This document shows positions 5,278-7,256 of a DNA stretch of 7,256 nt, piece after piece. Under the pieces are notes generated by a model. That model was not told the DNA's origin. It made no database searches and saw only the letters and a program-made list of their open reading frames with translations. Source of the DNA: an uncultured Erysipelotrichaceae bacterium (GTDB lineage Bacteria > Bacillota_I > Bacilli_A > RF39 > UBA660); NCBI GenBank assembly GCA_902772675.1, contig CACYBN010000044.1, forward strand, positions 1 through 7,256, given 5' to 3'. Each line of letters opens with the position of its first letter. The stretch's first letter is position 1. Made by a program: the position numbers and the translations under genes.

Positions 5278-6465
5278 ATGAGAACAATAGGTACTGTTGT
5301 ACGTGGTATACGTACACCTATCATCAAAGAAAATGCAGATTTAAAAAATATAGTAGTAGATTCTATATTAAACGCTAAAGAATCAGAAGGGTTTGAATTT
5401 CATGATAAAGATATAGTTGCAATTACTGAAGCAGTTGTTGGTATAGCAGAAGGAAATTATGCCACTGTAGATGATATAGCTACTGATATTAAAAATAAGT
5501 TTAATAACCCTGAAGAATTAGGAATAGTTTTCCCTATTCTATCAAGAAATAGATTTTCTTTAATTCTAAAAGGAATTGCTAGAAGCACAAAAAAATTATA
5601 TGTATTACTATCTTTTCCATCAGATGAAGTTGGTAATGGTATATTAGATGAAGATAAATTAGATAATAGTAAATATACTTTAGGAAGTGTTATTACTGAA
5701 GAAGAATATGAAGAAACTTTTGGAGATTGGATACATCCATTTACTGGAATTAATATGATTCATTTCTATAGAGATTTAATTAAAGATGAAGGATGTGAAC
5801 CAGTATTTATTCTTTCTAATAATGAAAAAGAAATATTAAATTATACTAAAAATGTAATTAATTGTGATATACATACTAGATTAAAAACTAAAAAGGTATT
5901 AGAACAAAATGGAGCTAAAGTATACGGACTATTTGAAATATTAAATGCTCCAGTTAATGGTTCTGGATATAATGAAAAATATGGTTTATTAGGATCTAAT
6001 AAATCTACTGAAGAAAGATTAAAATTATTTCCACAAACTGGACAAACTTTAGTAGAAGAAATACAAAAAATATTAAAAGAAAAAACTGGTAAAACTATTG
6101 AAGTAATGGTTTATGGAGATGGAGCTTTCAAAGATCCAGTTGGTGGTATTTGGGAACTAGCAGATCCAGTAGTTTCTCCAGCTCATACTAGTGGATTAAT
6201 TGGTACTCCTAACGAAATTAAACTAAAATATGTATCTGATAATAAATTCCCAAATCTTGAAGGAGACGCTTTAAAAGAAGCTATTAAAAAAGAAATAAGA
6301 AATAAAGAAGCTGATTTAAAAGGACAAATGATTACTGAAGGAACTACTCCTAGAAGATTAACAGATTTAATTGGATCTTTATGTGACTTAACTAGTGGCT
6401 CAGGTGATAAAGGAACTCCAGTAGTATTTATTCAAGGATACTTCGATAATTTATCTAACGATTAA
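5278..6465 (+). CDS. CofE-like protein (F420-0:gamma-glutamyl ligase family), substrate unknown
   Basis: A 395-residue soluble protein whose N-terminal half resembles the CofE fold (COG1478/PF01996). IGTVVRGIRTPIIKENADL (4-22) matches the family's start, and DKDIVAITEAVVGIAEGNYAT (43-63) the conserved nucleotide/metal-binding strand with its EG pair. The rest follows a longer Firmicutes version, with WIHPFTGINMIHFYRD (151-166) and a glycine-rich VYGDGAFKDPVGGIWELADP (278-297). Classical CofE uses GTP to add glutamate to F420-0, but nothing here suggests F420 metabolism, so the usual database title is probably misleading. A Chlamydia homologue has been reported to replace folylglutamate synthase, so gamma-glutamylation of folate or another acid is a reasonable alternative. 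The start at ATG 5278 is supported by AAAGGA 8 nt upstream. The gene is divergent from nadD and convergent with the AAA+ gene. Family placement fairly secure; reaction unknown. Confidence 0.8.
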   Translation: MRTIGTVVRGIRTPIIKENADLKNIVVDSILNAKESEGFEFHDKDIVAITEAVVGIAEGNYATVDDIATDIKNKFNNPEELGIVFPILSRNRFSLILKGIARSTKKLYVLLSFPSDEVGNGILDEDKLDNSKYTLGSVITEEEYEETFGDWIHPFTGINMIHFYRDLIKDEGCEPVFILSNNEKEILNYTKNVINCDIHTRLKTKKVLEQNGAKVYGLFEILNAPVNGSGYNEKYGLLGSNKSTEERLKLFPQTGQTLVEEIQKILKEKTGKTIEVMVYGDGAFKDPVGGIWELADPVVSPAHTSGLIGTPNEIKLKYVSDNKFPNLEGDALKEAIKKEIRNKEADLKGQMITEGTTPRRLTDLIGSLCDLTSGSGDKGTPVVFIQGYFDNLSND

Positions 6466-6490
6466 AAAAAGAACTCATAAGTTCTTTTTT
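6465..6490. terminator. Bidirectional hairpin terminator between the CofE-like and AAA+ genes
   Basis: Perfect 11-bp stem (AAAAAAGAACT at 6465-6475, AGTTCTTTTTT at 6480-6490) with loop CATA, and U-tracts available on both strands. It overlaps the TAA of the CofE-like gene (6463-6465) and the TAA of the AAA+ gene (6491-6489). Confidence 0.9.
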
Positions 6491-7256
6491 AGTATGTAAT
6501 ATCTTCTTTAGTAATAGTCTTTAATACTTTATTACCAGTCTTATTCTTAGTATTAGTAGCATGATTAATAACAGTTTTTTCATAAACAGTTCTTATAAAT
6601 CTAGCATTACCAAAGTTTTTAGTATTTCTATTCTCATTTATTAATTCATCTACTCTATCTAATACTCCATCTCCTAAAATAAATCCTGCTTTAGTAACCA
6701 TTTGAGTAAATATTTGTTTTAATTCATCATTTGTATAATCATCAAATTCTAAAGTATATCCAATTCTTGAAACTATACCAGAATTTGAATCTAAGAAATC
6801 TTGCATCTCTTTAGTATAACCAGCAAATATAACTACTAGTTCATCACGACGATCTTCCATAGCTTTAATTAAAGTAGCTATTGCTTCTGCGTTATAAGAA
6901 TTTTGATCATTCTTACTAGCTAAAGAATAAGCTTCATCTACAAATAGAATTCCACCCATAGCTTTTTCTATTACATTACTAGTTTTTACTGCAGTTTGAC
7001 CCACATATTCTGCTACTAAGTCTTTAGAAGATACTTCTATTAATTTATTTTGTTTTATATATTTTAAATTATATAAAATATCAGATATCAATCTAGCTAC
7101 TGTAGTTTTACCAGTACCTGGATTACCTAAGAATACCATGTGTAGATTAACATTATTTATTTTTAAATCATCTTTAGTCTTATTTTTTAAAGTAATTAAA
7201 TCTACTAAATCATTAAGAGATTTCTTTACTTTTTCTAGTCCAACTAATTCATTTAA
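6489..7256 (-). CDS. CbbX/SpoVK-type AAA+ ATPase, 3' part, truncated by window edge
   Basis: The reading frame stays open to the window edge, giving 255 C-terminal residues. ATG 7139 is an internal Met: 39 in-frame codons upstream encode LNELVGLEKVKKSL and a following helix, the standard lead-in to this AAA+ core. In order (numbered from the edge) are Walker A GNPGTGKTT (44-52), a pore-loop-like EYVGQTA (83-89), Walker B GILFVDEAY (102-110), sensor 1 VVIFAGYT (141-148), an arginine finger in SRIGYTLEF (Arg164), and a sensor-2-like FGNARFIR (215-222). All catalytic positions are intact, so this is an active-looking ATPase that should form hexamers and remodel a protein client. Relatives include CbbX (Rubisco activase) and SpoVK, but neither role is implied here. 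The missing N-terminus could hold a second AAA domain or a client-binding domain. The gene ends in a bidirectional terminator. Confidence 0.9.
   Translation of the reverse strand, partial: LNELVGLEKVKKSLNDLVDLITLKNKTKDDLKINNVNLHMVFLGNPGTGKTTVARLISDILYNLKYIKQNKLIEVSSKDLVAEYVGQTAVKTSNVIEKAMGGILFVDEAYSLASKNDQNSYNAEAIATLIKAMEDRRDELVVIFAGYTKEMQDFLDSNSGIVSRIGYTLEFDDYTNDELKQIFTQMVTKAGFILGDGVLDRVDELINENRNTKNFGNARFIRTVYEKTVINHATNTKNKTGNKVLKTITKEDITY

Noticed and set aside
2429..6490. Hairpins at 2429, 3801 and 6465 as a dispersed repeat family or CRISPR-like units
   Set aside because: The stem sequences differ (GAGAT, TAATCCACAT, GAACT) and each sits at a gene end with U-tracts, so they are intrinsic terminators.
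7137..7139. ATG 7139 as the start of the AAA+ gene
   Set aside because: It falls just before Walker A. The 39 upstream codons stay open to the window edge and encode the conserved LNELVGLEKVK lead-in, so this Met is internal.
6489..7256. Rubisco activase (CbbX) or sporulation role for the AAA+ protein
   Set aside because: Only the shared AAA+ core is visible, with no Rubisco or sporulation gene in the window; a specific role cannot be supported.

Overview
The window is very A+T-rich. Hand counts of single 60-base lines run from roughly 10-15% G+C in the membrane-protein gene to about 23-37% elsewhere. It uses AT-ending codons, GGTGA-type Shine-Dalgarno sites, U-tract hairpin terminators and families typical of Firmicutes (Bacillota). 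All 11 Trp codons I could place are TGG, and nadD ends at TGA, so this is the standard bacterial code rather than the Mycoplasma code. A peptidoglycan-cleaving enzyme implies a cell wall. A low-GC, small-genome Bacilli/Mollicutes-related lineage of the uncultured gut type would fit; that placement is inference.

Layout, left to right. (1) 1-1220, minus: N-terminal 406 residues of a double zinc-ribbon protein resembling the YdjG/TFIIB-type zinc-ribbon family, cut by the left edge. (2) 1312-2430, plus: a 12-helix MFS-like membrane protein, divergent from gene 1 and convergent with the next gene. (3) 3772-2452, minus: a two-gene unit, a small DUF1292 (YrzB-like) protein overlapping by 11 bp a membrane-anchored SLT lytic transglycosylase. 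(4) 5167-3826, minus: nadD-nadK, the last nucleotide-level steps of NAD and NADP synthesis, translationally coupled. (5) 5278-6465, plus: a CofE-like (F420-0:gamma-glutamyl ligase family) protein, divergent from nadD. (6) 6489-7256, minus: C-terminal 255 residues of a CbbX/SpoVK-type AAA+ ATPase, cut by the right edge.

The genome is compact. The longest gap between genes is about 110 bp and no stretch over 300 bp lacks a gene. Three near-perfect hairpins close the transcription units, and each contains the stop codon(s) of the adjacent gene(s). Four promoters can be read as extended -10 elements (TGnTATAAT or TGnTAAAAT) lying so close to the start codon that the predicted leaders are only about 10-22 nt.

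I saw no mobile element, CRISPR array, tRNA, rRNA or clear defence system. Most of the window is housekeeping. The more interesting points are the CofE-like protein of unknown substrate, the DUF1292-transglycosylase pair that mirrors yrzB-mltG, the YdjG-like protein that may head an envelope-stress cluster off the left edge, and the compressed terminator/promoter architecture.
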